The notes beneath the pieces are model-generated. The model saw only the letters and a program-made list of their open reading frames with translations. It did not search any database and was not told the DNA's origin. Shown piece by piece: positions 34,658 to 44,204 of a stretch of DNA of 64,000 nucleotides. Within the stretch, counting starts at the first letter, position 1; each line of letters opens with the position of its first letter. Source of the stretch: Lysobacter antibioticus (GTDB taxonomy: Bacteria; Pseudomonadota; Gammaproteobacteria; Xanthomonadales; Xanthomonadaceae); the NCBI RefSeq assembly GCF_000731095.1, contig NZ_JMTZ01000021.1:1-64000 (forward strand). The letters are read 5' to 3'. Both the position numbers and the translations under genes were made by a program.

Positions 34658-35996
34658 AATCGCGATCGATGTAGTGGGGCTGCACAAGAGCTATCTGATT
34701 TTCGATAGCCCGGTGCATCGCTTATGGCAGATGCTGTTGCGCGGCAAGAAGCATTTCTTCCGCGAGCATCATGTCCTCAAGGGGATCTCGTTCCAGGTCA
34801 GGCGCGGCGAAACCGTCGGTCTGATCGGCCGCAACGGCTCGGGAAAGTCGACGTTGCTGCAGATCATTTGCGGCACGCTCGAGGCCAGCGATGGAGAGCA
34901 CCGGGTCAACGGCCGGGTCGCGGCGCTGTTGGAGCTCGGCGCGGGTTTCAACCCCGAATATACCGGTGCGGAAAACGTCCGTATGAGCGCGCAGATCCTC
35001 GGGTTGAGCAACGACGAGGTGGATGCGCGCTTCGAGAGCATTTTGCGATTCGCCGACATAGGCGATTACGTCGACCAGCCCGTCAAAACCTATTCCAGCG
35101 GCATGTTCATGCGTCTGGCGTTCGCCGTCATCGCCCATGTCGACGCGGACGTCCTCATCATCGACGAGGCCTTGGCGGTGGGCGATGCCTACTTCGTGCA
35201 GAAATGCATGAGGTTCCTGCACACCTTCAGCTCATCCGGCGGCACGTTGCTGTTCGTAAGCCACGACAGCTCGACGATCACTTCGCTGTGCGATCGGGCT
35301 ATCTGGCTGCAGGACGGAAAAGTCCGCATGGACGATGCTCCCAAGCAGGTGACCCAGGCGTATCTGGCGGACCTGTATCGGCAAGAGCAGGGCGACGACG
35401 AAGTGGCCCAGCAGATCCAGGAGCAAGGCAAGGCCTTGCTGCAGCATTTAGCCGACGACGATTACGCGGACGCCAGGCGCGATCTGGTCCTGAATTCGAA
35501 TTTGCGCAACGACCTTGAAGTCAGCCGTTTCGACGAGACGGGCGATGTCTTCGGAAAGGGCGGGGCCCGTATCCTGGATACGCGCTTGCTCGACGAGCAC
35601 GGCGCCCGACTGCAGTGGGCCGTGGGCGGGGAGCCGGTTTCGCTAGTGGTGACGCTGCACTGCTCCGAGGCGATCTCCGGCCTGATCGTCGGCTTCCTGG
35701 TGCGCAATCGCCAGGGCTTGTCGCTGTTCGGCGAGAACACGTATCTGTCGTATCTGGACCAGAAGCCCGAGTGCGGCGCGGACGAGACGTGGTTCGCGCG
35801 TTTCGATTTCCGTATGCCCATATTGCCGGCAGGCGAATATGCGGTGTCGGTTGCGGTGTCCGATGGCACTCAACGGGACCACGTCGTGCACCATTGGGTT
35901 CACGATGCGATCATCATCAGCAGCCATTCTTCGGCCGTGAGCACGGGAATGATCGGTATTCCGATGAAATCGATCGCTCTCGGAAAAATCGGCTGA
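34647..35996 (+). CDS. wzt: O-antigen ABC transporter ATPase with C-terminal sugar-binding domain
   Basis: A 449-residue protein. The ATPase domain (1-250) has Walker A GLIGRNGSGKST, the signature YSSGMFMRLAFA and Walker B VLIIDEALAVGD. The extra C-terminal domain (about 290-449; GARILDTRLLDEHGARLQWAVG, then SLVVTLHCSEAISGLIVGFLV) matches Wzt_C, which in E. coli O9a binds the capped end of the O chain before export. This suggests the polymer is end-modified, and the methyltransferase domain nearby is a candidate capping enzyme. It overlaps wzm by 11 nt. Confidence 0.9.
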   Translation: MSSEIAIDVVGLHKSYLIFDSPVHRLWQMLLRGKKHFFREHHVLKGISFQVRRGETVGLIGRNGSGKSTLLQIICGTLEASDGEHRVNGRVAALLELGAGFNPEYTGAENVRMSAQILGLSNDEVDARFESILRFADIGDYVDQPVKTYSSGMFMRLAFAVIAHVDADVLIIDEALAVGDAYFVQKCMRFLHTFSSSGGTLLFVSHDSSTITSLCDRAIWLQDGKVRMDDAPKQVTQAYLADLYRQEQGDDEVAQQIQEQGKALLQHLADDDYADARRDLVLNSNLRNDLEVSRFDETGDVFGKGGARILDTRLLDEHGARLQWAVGGEPVSLVVTLHCSEAISGLIVGFLVRNRQGLSLFGENTYLSYLDQKPECGADETWFARFDFRMPILPAGEYAVSVAVSDGTQRDHVVHHWVHDAIIISSHSSAVSTGMIGIPMKSIALGKIG

Positions 35997-36012
35997 GCGT
36001 CGACCGTATCGC

Positions 36013-36039
36013 GCACCGGCCCATGCGATGGGCCGGTGC
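36013..36039. terminator. Bidirectional hairpin between wzt and the minus-strand operon
   Basis: GCACCGGCCCAT-GCG-ATGGGCCGGTGC, a perfect 12-bp stem, lies between two convergent stops only 52 bp apart. No T tract. Confidence 0.75.
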
Positions 36040-36048
36040 GAGTTGCGA

Positions 36049-37899
36049 TTACTGGCCGAATAAGCGCTTGAGCTTGTTGGCGAAGCGCCAGGATTTGGAA
36101 GCCTGCAGCCGCGCTTGGTAATTCTCGAGCTCGGCCGGCCCCATCGCCCAAAGCATGGGCGACACCTGCTTGCGGCCCATCAGCGTGGCCACCGCGCGCA
36201 CCGGCCACCCGAGTGCCCAGGTGCGGCTGTTCATGGTCGCGTGAATCTGTTCGCGTAATGCGTCCGCGTAACGCTGTTCTTCGAGCAGCGGGTCCGGAAG
36301 CGGGCCATGCTGCCCGCGATGGACGCGGTTCCAATCCTGCACCAACTGCCTGATCCGGGTCGCGCTGCCGGGCGCCAGCAATAACGGCATGGCGTCGAAC
36401 TTGCGCCAGATGGCGTGATGGTTGGACTGCCATTCTTCGGCCGAGTGCAGGGTGTAGGAGGACTCGGCCTGCTTCCAAAGACGATAGATCGAGGTGATCT
36501 CGCCGCCGCTGCCCACGTCGCAAACGTTGGCCGTGCGCATCATGAAATCCCAGTCTTCGGTCGTGGTCAGCGACTCGTCGAAAGTGATGCCGAGGTCGTG
36601 GAAGGCCGAGTGCGGAAACGCGATTGAAACCGGCGGCGTGTTGTTCTCGACCAAATGCTGGAGGAAATCGAACTCCTTCGGGTAGCGCGAGTCCATGCCG
36701 CCCACGGCCCGTACCGACGGGCTGCCGTAGTTCGTGCGTACCGGTTGCCAGGATTGCGCAACGGTTCTGCTGCGGAGCACTCGTCCGGGAGTCCGGTTGG
36801 CCAGCTTTCTGAACTCTTCGACCCAGTGCCCCATGACGATGTCGTCGTCGTCGAGGATGGCGATGTACTGGCCCTTGGCTTCGGAGAAGCCGACATTGAG
36901 CGGCCGCGTACGAGTGCCGTCGTCCACCTTGACGAGGCGGATGCGGTTTCGGATCGTGGCGTTGGTGTCCTCGATCACGCGCTCGACCGCCGTCACGCTT
37001 TCCGGAGGAAGCTTGTGGCCGATGATCAGGACTTCGAAGTCCTGATCGGTCTGCGCGGAGAGGCAAAGGAAGACGTCGCGCAACGTATCCAGCCGCTTGC
37101 CCTGGGTGCGCGTGATTACGCTCAGGAAGGGACGCTCGGCGTCGCCGTGGTCGTCGGTGTAGATCACCGCGTCGCGGCCGTGTCCGGGCAGGTACAGGCC
37201 GACGAACTGATTGGTGGTCGCGGTGGCGTCGACGCCGTCGCGAACGTGGGACATGACCCGCTGCAGCAACGCTCCGGTCGCCAAGGCCGGATGATAGCTA
37301 GGGAAGTACTGGTCGCTTTGGCTGAGTTTGACGTCCTTCGACTCGACCAAGTGCCAGCCCGATGTCTGCATCATCGTCTGCAGGCTGGCCTGGGTGAAGC
37401 CGCGAAGATGGGTGTGATCCAACAGGCCGGTCTTGGTGTAGTCCCATCGGCCGAAGGCGAGCTTGAAGCCTACATCGCGATGGGCGACGTTCGGCACCGA
37501 AACCGCCAGCGGGGCGCAATGGGCCTCGGATATGCGGCGCAGCATGGCCACTACTTTCTCGGGCTCGGCGACATGCTCCAGCGTGTCGATGATCGACATC
37601 GACGCGACGGCTTGGTCGCCGATCACCTGCCGAAGCGTGGCTTCGGCTCGTTCGATGTCGCTCAAGTCGAGCGCATGGGTCTGGAAACCGCGTGCGCCGA
37701 GTTGGGCCAATGCCTGGGTGTCGATGTCCAGGCCGATGTACTTGCGGCCAAGGTCGTCGCGTACATGCTCGGCGATCGGTCCCAGGCTGCAACCGATGTC
37801 GAGGTGCAGGCCTTCGCGGCTGTCGCCATGACCGGTCAGCAGGCTGATGACATGCCCGTAGACGTTATCGTGGAAATAGGGGTTGTCGTAGGTATTCAT
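36049..37899 (-). CDS. Fused SAM methyltransferase and GT2 glycosyltransferase
   Basis: A 616-residue two-domain enzyme. Residues 1-240 form a class I methyltransferase (HLDIGCSLGPIAEHV, IGLDIDTQAL, SIIDTLEHVAEPEKVVAML). Residues about 255-490 form a GT-A glycosyltransferase (PFLSVITRTQGKRLDTL, YIAILDDDDIVMGHW with the metal-binding DDDD, and TEDWDFMMR). The C-terminal tail has helices like those of other O-antigen transferases. It is the last gene of a four-gene minus-strand operon and overlaps its neighbour by 1 nt (TGATG). It may add and methylate a terminal sugar, which would suit the Wzt C-terminal domain. Confidence 0.85.
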   Translation of the reverse strand: MNTYDNPYFHDNVYGHVISLLTGHGDSREGLHLDIGCSLGPIAEHVRDDLGRKYIGLDIDTQALAQLGARGFQTHALDLSDIERAEATLRQVIGDQAVASMSIIDTLEHVAEPEKVVAMLRRISEAHCAPLAVSVPNVAHRDVGFKLAFGRWDYTKTGLLDHTHLRGFTQASLQTMMQTSGWHLVESKDVKLSQSDQYFPSYHPALATGALLQRVMSHVRDGVDATATTNQFVGLYLPGHGRDAVIYTDDHGDAERPFLSVITRTQGKRLDTLRDVFLCLSAQTDQDFEVLIIGHKLPPESVTAVERVIEDTNATIRNRIRLVKVDDGTRTRPLNVGFSEAKGQYIAILDDDDIVMGHWVEEFRKLANRTPGRVLRSRTVAQSWQPVRTNYGSPSVRAVGGMDSRYPKEFDFLQHLVENNTPPVSIAFPHSAFHDLGITFDESLTTTEDWDFMMRTANVCDVGSGGEITSIYRLWKQAESSYTLHSAEEWQSNHHAIWRKFDAMPLLLAPGSATRIRQLVQDWNRVHRGQHGPLPDPLLEEQRYADALREQIHATMNSRTWALGWPVRAVATLMGRKQVSPMLWAMGPAELENYQARLQASKSWRFANKLKRLFGQ

Positions 37900-38837
37900 C
37901 AGAGGCTGAACCGGTGTTCGGTGTAGTGGTCGCCGCGGAACACCGAGACGGATCGCTGCTTGTCGATGGGGGTGGGCAGACGGCCTTCCGTTCGCCGGGT
38001 CTCGAAACTGTCCGCGGCGCGCTTGAGGTGCGCCAACGGGGACTTTCCGAAGCCCTCCAGCAATCGGGCGACTATTTCCGGGCGCGAGTATTTATGCGCC
38101 ATCATCAGCGCCGCTTCGGCGGAGTAGTACTGCTCGGACGAAGTCGGTTGCCACTGGCCGTTATCGCCGAGGCGCTTGTCGTGGAACACCGCGGCCGAGG
38201 GCTGGTAGATGATGCTGTAGCCGGCCAGACGGGCACGCCACGAGAAATCGACGTCGTCGCAGTACAGGAAGAAGGACTCGGCATCGAAACCGTCGAGCTC
38301 GCGCAGTACCGGCAGAGGAATCAGCGCGCAGGCGGTCGTTGCCCAGCCGGTTTCGCCACTGCTCGCGTTGTACTCCTTGGGATGCTCCACCGGCAGTTGG
38401 CGGGCTTCGACCAATCCGACCTTGGCGTTCTGCAACGGCCTGGCGAGCTCTATCAGCGCATCGGGCGCGAGCATCACGTCGGGGTTCATGATCAGCACGA
38501 CGTCGACCTGGCCGCCCTTTTCGATTGCCTCGACGGCGTGGGCGATCAAGGTGTTGTGACCGCGCGCCGAGCCCATGTTGCGGCCGAAATTCACGTTCTC
38601 GACGCTGCGCAGGGCCTCGGACGAGGCTGCGATCGACGCGATCGCGGCCTCATCGAGCACCGGCGCGGGCGAACTGTCGCCGTAGACCAGCGACACCGAG
38701 CTCATAGCGCCAGCGGCAATCGCAAGATCCGCGGCGCGATTGAGGTGGGCCACGGTCTGGACGATGCGTTCGGGCTCGTTGCCGTAGAGCACCGAGTGCA
38801 CGCGCACGTGGCCAATGTTATGGATCTTGGCGGTCAT
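37899..38837 (-). CDS. GT2-family glycosyltransferase
   Basis: A 312-residue GT-A enzyme of the rhamnosyltransferase-like group: an N-terminal VRVHSVLYGNEPERIVQTV, GRNMGSARGHNTLI, then VVLIMNPDVML with the NPD metal site, and FFLYCDDVDFSWRARLAGY near the acceptor site. It overlaps the epimerase gene by 4 nt (ATGA) and the downstream methyltransferase-transferase by 1 nt. It is cytoplasmic and peripheral to the membrane. The donor and acceptor sugars are unknown. Confidence 0.88.
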   Translation of the reverse strand: MTAKIHNIGHVRVHSVLYGNEPERIVQTVAHLNRAADLAIAAGAMSSVSLVYGDSSPAPVLDEAAIASIAASSEALRSVENVNFGRNMGSARGHNTLIAHAVEAIEKGGQVDVVLIMNPDVMLAPDALIELARPLQNAKVGLVEARQLPVEHPKEYNASSGETGWATTACALIPLPVLRELDGFDAESFFLYCDDVDFSWRARLAGYSIIYQPSAAVFHDKRLGDNGQWQPTSSEQYYSAEAALMMAHKYSRPEIVARLLEGFGKSPLAHLKRAADSFETRRTEGRLPTPIDKQRSVSVFRGDHYTEHRFSL

Positions 38838-39901
38838 AGCTGCTCCAACTCTCCCTCGCGCTGATCGATCCAGGCGCACAGGCGGCGTACGCCCGTAGCG
38901 GCATCGACCTTCGGCGACCAGCCCAGCGTGCCCAGGGACGCGTCGATGTTGCAGGCCGCATGGCGAACGTCGCCGTTGCGGTATTGAGCAGTGATATGCG
39001 GCGGCGGCGCGTCGTAGATCTCGGCGATGATACCGGCCAGCTGTTCGATCGAGAGCGACTCGCCGGTGCCGATATCGGCCAGGATTCCGCTCTTGTCGGA
39101 GGTGGCGGCCGCTACGATCGCGTCCGCGACGTCGTCGATGAAGACGAAATCGCGCAGCATCTTGCCGTCCTCGTAAAGCGGAATGCTCTTGCCGGCCTTG
39201 GCCAGCCGGGCGAACAGCGAGACGATACCGGTATAGGGGTTGGTCAAGGACTGGCCGGGTCCGTAGACGTTCTGCAGGCGCAGGACGTTGAGGGAGGTGC
39301 CGAATGCGAGGCACCACGCCGAGAGGATGTGTTCCTGGGCGAGCTTGGTGGCTCCATAGACGCTGGTCGGATCGGGGCGGGTAGCCGCGCAGCGGAACGG
39401 CTGGCTCCGCAGTCCCTGGAAATCCCACTGTCCTTGTTCGAGCATCTGGGCCGAGCGTTGGCCGGGATAGTGCGAGTTTCCGCTGGCGTCGAGCCATTCG
39501 CCTTCGCCGTATATGGCGCGGCTGCTCGACAGCACCATGCGTGCGGGTTTGATTTCGTTGGCCGCGAGCGCGTCGAGCATTCTCGTGGTGCCAACGACGT
39601 TGACCTGCGCATGGCGAGTGGCTTCGGTCAGGGATTGTCCCGTACCGGTTTCAGCGGCCAAGTGGACGATCGTGGTCGGACGGTGCTTGGACAGCACGTC
39701 GCTCCACGTCGCGGTTTCGGTCACATCGGCGACGATGAGCTCGACCTGAGGATGAAGCGCGGCCGGCCTCGTTCCGCTCTTATGGATCTGCGGATGCAGG
39801 TTGTCGACAGCGACGACCCGATCGAACGATTTCACGAGGGCTTCGGATATGGCACAGCCGATGAATCCGGCGCCGCCTGTGACGAGACAAATTTGGGTCA
39901 T
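38834..39901 (-). CDS. NAD-dependent epimerase/dehydratase (extended SDR)
   Basis: A 355-residue nucleotide-sugar enzyme. The Rossmann motif GGAGFIG begins at residue 9, the catalytic YxxxK is SVYGATKLAQE, and the upstream Ser is in MVLSSSRAIYGEGE. RDFVFIDDVADAIVAA is typical of WcaG/GalE-like SDRs. An insertion between about 130 and 180 is unusual. It probably makes an NDP-sugar precursor for the O chain. The start at 39901 lies 2 nt after the acyltransferase stop. Confidence 0.88.
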   Translation of the reverse strand: MTQICLVTGGAGFIGCAISEALVKSFDRVVAVDNLHPQIHKSGTRPAALHPQVELIVADVTETATWSDVLSKHRPTTIVHLAAETGTGQSLTEATRHAQVNVVGTTRMLDALAANEIKPARMVLSSSRAIYGEGEWLDASGNSHYPGQRSAQMLEQGQWDFQGLRSQPFRCAATRPDPTSVYGATKLAQEHILSAWCLAFGTSLNVLRLQNVYGPGQSLTNPYTGIVSLFARLAKAGKSIPLYEDGKMLRDFVFIDDVADAIVAAATSDKSGILADIGTGESLSIEQLAGIIAEIYDAPPPHITAQYRNGDVRHAACNIDASLGTLGWSPKVDAATGVRRLCAWIDQREGELEQL

Positions 39902-39903
39902 GC

Positions 39904-40956
39904 TTACTCCGAAGTTCTGGGAACGAGTGCCGCTACGGGTTTCTTGTTTTTCAGCGCGAGCATCGGCTTCTCGATGTAGTGCCACGACAGCGCCGCGCAG
40001 GCCAGGGCGATGGGCAAGCTGACGAGCGCATTCTCGAGCGCGCTAAGCTTGTTGCCGGCCAGATGGTTGACGATTTGCTGGACCAGGAAGCCGTACAGGT
40101 ATAAACCGTAGGAAAAATCGCCGTAGCGGCCGGCTTTGGAAAGTACCGGGTGAGCTGCAAGGCTGAGTGAAAGCACGGATATCGGTAGTACCGCGTACAG
40201 GACGATCTCGCCGGCCCAGGCCGAGCTGGGTGGAACCAAGGCGACCACGCCGATCAGGAACAGGGCCAGACTGGGCTCGAGGTATTTCTCGAGTTTGGCC
40301 TGGGCGATGAAGGCGCCGATCATGAAGTAGGGGGCCACATCGAGCGCGCTGATCAGGTCGCTACCGTAGAAGACCGGATGCGCCGCGGGCGGGGCCAAAC
40401 GCACGTAATAGATGCTGGCGGCGCAAAGAGCGAGCGCGAACCCGCCGAGGAGCCATTTCAGGCGCAGGCGGGCGCCGATGACGCAGACCAGCGGCAGGGT
40501 GAGATACATCGCGAATTCGACCGGCAGGCTCCACAGCGAGCCGTTCACCGCAACCGGATACGCGTTGTCCGCGAATACGCCGGGTAGGTCGTAGACCGGA
40601 TACAGGAAAATGTTCTTGAGGTAGTGCAGCATCCGGCCGTTGGCGGCGTACTCGGCCAGCGGCAGCGCAGTCAGCGCCGGGCCGACGACGAAGGCGCTGA
40701 ACAGGATGATCGCGATCAGCGCCGGGAAGATGCGCAGCGAGCGCTTGCGCATGTAGCGCGTCAGCACCGGCTCCAGGGTCCAACTGGTGAAGATCAGATA
40801 GCCGCTGATGACGAAGAAGATCTTCACCGCCAGCGCCTGCACCGAATTGCCGAGCAGCGCCGGGCTGGGCGTATTGGTCAGGGGATGCGCATGTCCGAAA
40901 ATGACGGCCGCAGCGGCCAACAATCGCACTGCATCAAAATTGTTGACTCGCCCCAT
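39904..40956 (-). CDS. Acyltransferase family 3 membrane protein
   Basis: A 350-residue integral membrane O-acyltransferase with about ten helices. It has the N-terminal NFDAVRLLAAAAVIFGHAHPL, where the His is catalytic in relatives, and FFVISGYLIFTSW with the conserved SGY. It likely O-acetylates the polysaccharide or a precursor. The ATG at 40956 (MGRVNNFDAVRLL) is chosen; the longer in-frame start lacks family similarity. First gene of the minus-strand LPS operon. Confidence 0.88.
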   Translation of the reverse strand: MGRVNNFDAVRLLAAAAVIFGHAHPLTNTPSPALLGNSVQALAVKIFFVISGYLIFTSWTLEPVLTRYMRKRSLRIFPALIAIILFSAFVVGPALTALPLAEYAANGRMLHYLKNIFLYPVYDLPGVFADNAYPVAVNGSLWSLPVEFAMYLTLPLVCVIGARLRLKWLLGGFALALCAASIYYVRLAPPAAHPVFYGSDLISALDVAPYFMIGAFIAQAKLEKYLEPSLALFLIGVVALVPPSSAWAGEIVLYAVLPISVLSLSLAAHPVLSKAGRYGDFSYGLYLYGFLVQQIVNHLAGNKLSALENALVSLPIALACAALSWHYIEKPMLALKNKKPVAALVPRTSE

Positions 40957-41089
40957 GCTTGCGTCTCGGATGCCGTTTGGATGTGAGGCGAACCCATCGA
41001 GCGTCGATTTCTCGATGGGGGCCGTTAGAGACACCGCACTGTGAAACAAGAATGCGGGAAAACTCTCACTGCGGAAAATTTGCCGTGAA

Positions 41090-41110
41090 GGCCGGGTGAA
41101 ATGCCCGGCC
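41090..41110 (-). terminator. Hairpin after etfA
   Basis: GGCCGGG/CCCGGCC with a 7-nt loop, 27 bp beyond the etfA stop on the minus strand, followed further on by CAAATTTT. It could separate etfBA from the LPS genes. Moderate. Confidence 0.5.
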
Positions 41111-41136
41111 AAAGCACACTGGCATGCGCAGTGAAC

Positions 41137-42078
41137 TCAGTTCAGTTCGGCGGATAGTTGCGGAAGAAGTGTGAACAAATCCCCTACGAGGCCGATGTCG
41201 GCGATCTCGAAGATCGGCGCTTCGCCGTCCTTGTTGATCGCGACGATGGTGCCGGCGTCCTTGATGCCGGTCAGGTGCTGGATCGCGCCGCTGATGCCGA
41301 CGGCGACGTAGAGCTCCGGCGAGATGATCTTGCCGGTCTGGCCGACCTGCATCTCGTTGGGCACGTAGCCGGCGTCGACCGCGGCGCGCGAAGCGCCCAC
41401 GGCGGCGCCGAGCTTGTCGGCGAAGTCGTAGATGATCTTGAAGTTGTCCGCCGAACCCACGCCGCGGCCGCCGGAGACGACGCGCTTGGCGCTCTGCAGG
41501 TCGGGACGGTCGGACTTGCCGGCGGCCAGGCCGACGTAGCGGGTGTGGCTCGGCAGGCTCGCCTCGACCGAGGCGGCTTCGACCGCGGCGCTGCCGCCCT
41601 TCGCCGCTTCCGGCCAGGACGCGGTACGCACGGTGGCAACCACGGTGTGGTCGGCGGGCGCTTCGACGGTGACGATGGCGTTGCCGGCGTAGATCGGACG
41701 CTTGAAGGTGTGGCTGCCTTCGACGGCCATGACGTCGGAGACCTGGGCGACGCCGAGCAGGGCGGCGACGCAGGGCATGAGGTCCTTGCCGAAGGTGGTG
41801 CTGGGGCCGAACACGTGGCTGTAGCCCTTGGCCAACGCGGCGACCTGCGGCGCGAGCACCTGCGCGATCGCGTTGGCGTTGGCGGCGTTGGCGATGGTCA
41901 GCACCTTGGCGACGCCGGCGATCTGCGCGGCTTCGGCGGCGACCGCGGCCGGGTCGGCGGCGAGCACGACGATGTCGATGGAGTCCGGCTTCAGCGCCTG
42001 CGCGGCCGACACGCACTTGGCGGTCGACGCGTTGAGCTTGCCGTTGAGATGTTCGGCGACGATCAGAACTTTGCTCAT
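41137..42078 (-). CDS. etfA: Electron transfer flavoprotein alpha subunit
   Basis: A 313-residue FAD-binding subunit. The C-terminal FAD domain has [58 protein letters not shown] and [24 protein letters not shown]. It passes electrons from acyl-CoA dehydrogenases to ETF-ubiquinone oxidoreductase, which is encoded at 60436-62085. It overlaps etfB by one base (TAATG). Confidence 0.96.
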   Translation of the reverse strand: MSKVLIVAEHLNGKLNASTAKCVSAAQALKPDSIDIVVLAADPAAVAAEAAQIAGVAKVLTIANAANANAIAQVLAPQVAALAKGYSHVFGPSTTFGKDLMPCVAALLGVAQVSDVMAVEGSHTFKRPIYAGNAIVTVEAPADHTVVATVRTASWPEAAKGGSAAVEAASVEASLPSHTRYVGLAAGKSDRPDLQSAKRVVSGGRGVGSADNFKIIYDFADKLGAAVGASRAAVDAGYVPNEMQVGQTGKIISPELYVAVGISGAIQHLTGIKDAGTIVAINKDGEAPIFEIADIGLVGDLFTLLPQLSAELN

Positions 42079-42824
42079 TACAGCAGCCCCTTAGCCTTGA
42101 GTGCGGCGACCAGTTCGGCCGCGTCCTTGACCATCACGCCCTTGCTGCGCTTCGGCGGCGGTGCGTAATGGGTGGTCTTAAGCGTGTCGCCGGTGTCGAC
42201 GCCGAGATCGGCGAAGGCGATGGTCTCCAGCGGCTTGCTCTTGGCCTTCATGATGTCGGGCAACTTGATGAAGCGCGGCTCGTTGAGGCGCAGGTCGGTG
42301 GTGACCACCGCCGGCAGGTCGATTTCCAGCGTTTCCAGGCCGGCGTCGACTTCGCGCGTCACCGTGGCCTTGCCGCCTTCGACTTCGAGCTTGGAGGCGA
42401 AGGTCGCCTGCGGGCGGCCCCACAGCGTGGCCAGCATCTGGCCGGTCTGGTTGGCGTCGTCGTCGATGGCCTGCTTGCCGAGGATGACGATGTCCGGCTG
42501 TTCCTTCTCGATCAGCTTGAGCAGGGCGCGCGCGGCGGTCAGCGGCTGGATCGGCTGGTCCGAGACCACGTGCACGGCGCGATTGGCGCCCATGGCCAGG
42601 CCGTTGCGCAGGTGCGCCTGGGCGTCGGCCGGGGCGATCGTCGCGACCACGACCTCGGTGGCGATGCCCTTGTCGCGCAGGCGCAGGGCTTCTTCCAGGG
42701 CGATTTCGTCGAAGGGATTGGCCGACAGCTTGACGCCGTCGGTGACCACGCCGGAGCCATCCGGCTTGACCTGAATGCGGACGTTGTAGTCCACCACGCG
42801 CTTGTAGCCGACGAGGATCTTCAT
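42078..42824 (-). CDS. etfB: Electron transfer flavoprotein beta subunit
   Basis: A 248-residue AMP-binding subunit from MKILVGYKRVVDYNVRIQVK. The family signature VVTTDLRLNEPRFIKLPDIMKAKSKPLE is present, as is DIVILGKQAIDDDANQTGQMLA. First gene of etfBA. The upstream in-frame extension from 42929 is not coding. Confidence 0.96.
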   Translation of the reverse strand: MKILVGYKRVVDYNVRIQVKPDGSGVVTDGVKLSANPFDEIALEEALRLRDKGIATEVVVATIAPADAQAHLRNGLAMGANRAVHVVSDQPIQPLTAARALLKLIEKEQPDIVILGKQAIDDDANQTGQMLATLWGRPQATFASKLEVEGGKATVTREVDAGLETLEIDLPAVVTTDLRLNEPRFIKLPDIMKAKSKPLETIAFADLGVDTGDTLKTTHYAPPPKRSKGVMVKDAAELVAALKAKGLL

Positions 42825-43176
42825 CGTGCGGGGATTCCTTGTGGGGTGCTGAGCCAGGAGCGGCCGAGAGCCCCCAATTCTAGCTGAGACGGCCCACGTA
42901 CGCAGGTCGGGGCCAGCTCGGCCTGGCATCTGAACCCTCCACGACCTGCAGCGCCAGCGCCATCCCGTATGGTGGGATTTGCGACGTATCCGGCTGGACG
43001 CCGGGCTTTAGGGGCTTGCAGCCGTAAGGTTCGATCAGGCGCCATCGCGACGGGTGCCGATCTGAGGGCGTTGCAGGTATGAATGTGCCGCGGCACTGCA
43101 GTGCCAACCGCGACCTGGGGGCTATCGCCGAAGCTGAGTTCGAGGCGCGCCTTAGGGGGAATTCGCTGCTTTCCGG
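42825..43176. other. Gene-free spacer upstream of etfB
   Basis: A 352-bp gap between two minus-strand genes. I see no repeat of the families noted elsewhere and no ORF with a ribosome site. It should hold the etfBA promoter, but no hexamers stand out. Confidence 0.5.
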
Positions 43177-44022
43177 CTACGTCACCGGATCTTCGACGGT
43201 CAGAATCTGGGCGCCGCTCCAACTGGCGCCCGGGTCCAGGTGGACGGGTTTGAGTACCTGCGCCGCTTCGATGCAGACGAAGCGGCCGTACTCGCCGGCA
43301 CCCAGGTCGCCCATGCCGGCGGCCAGTTCTGCCCCGGGATTCCATATCACCGTGTCGGCGAAGCCTTCGGCTTCTATGCGCAACAGATCCACGCCATCGG
43401 TGACGCGCACGGTGCCGACGGTGCCGGCGTAGATACGGTCGACTTCGCCTTCGAAGCGTACCGGCGCGTCGGCGGCCGGCTGAGGCTCGTTGCCGCGCAC
43501 GCAATCCAGGAACGGCGACCGTTCGAGTCCGTGCACGAGCGTTCCGGCTACATCGGCCACACGCAGGTAGGTATGCAGCGCGGCGGTGAATTGGAAGGCG
43601 GTGCTGTCCGAATTGTGCACATTCAGGGCGATTCGCAGCCGGTTCTCGCCCGGTTCCAGCGACAACACGGCTTCAAAGCGATGCGGCCAGCGAATTCGGG
43701 TCTGTTCGCTGTCGCTCAGGCGAAACGCCAGTCGCGGCAGTTTCGAGCCGGTGGTATCCAGCACTTGCCAGTCCAACGTTCGCACGAAGCCGTGGCGCGG
43801 TCCATCGCCGCGTTCGCCGAATTGCGGAAAGATCACCGGGACGCCGCCGCGGATCGCCTTGCCGGCACCGAAGCTCGCGCGCGGGCTCAGGTAGAGGCGT
43901 TCCTGTCCACGGCAGTGCCAGGACAGGGCATGGGCACCGAACGCGGTGGCCTGGATTTCGCCTCCTCCCGGCGCCTGGAGGCGAAGGGCGTTGGGGGCGG
44001 TGCCGTTCGAGTCGGAAGCCAC
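43177..44022 (-). CDS. D-hexose-6-phosphate mutarotase (aldose epimerase family)
   Basis: A 281-residue beta-sandwich protein of the YeaD type, which interconverts alpha and beta anomers of hexose 6-phosphates. Conserved parts include KAIRGGVPVIFPQFGERGDGPRHGFVR (substrate-site Arg and His), ALHTYLRVADVAG (His) and the late FVCIEAAQVLKPVHLDPGASWSG with the catalytic Glu. It is divergent from manC, so a link to sugar-nucleotide supply is possible. Confidence 0.88.
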   Translation of the reverse strand: MASDSNGTAPNALRLQAPGGGEIQATAFGAHALSWHCRGQERLYLSPRASFGAGKAIRGGVPVIFPQFGERGDGPRHGFVRTLDWQVLDTTGSKLPRLAFRLSDSEQTRIRWPHRFEAVLSLEPGENRLRIALNVHNSDSTAFQFTAALHTYLRVADVAGTLVHGLERSPFLDCVRGNEPQPAADAPVRFEGEVDRIYAGTVGTVRVTDGVDLLRIEAEGFADTVIWNPGAELAAGMGDLGAGEYGRFVCIEAAQVLKPVHLDPGASWSGAQILTVEDPVT

Positions 44023-44204
44023 GAGCCTGTCCTTGGTTGGGTTGGGGCCCGTCGTCGGCGCGCCGACGGCGTGTCCCGCATGCCGTTTGGGAGGATTCTA
44101 AAGCCGTGGCCCGGCGTGCCGACTGGCCATGCAGTCACGATACATGAAGCCCCCAACTGCCCGGCCGGGCTATTCTTGCCCATCCCCAGTCTTTCGGAGC
44201 CGGG

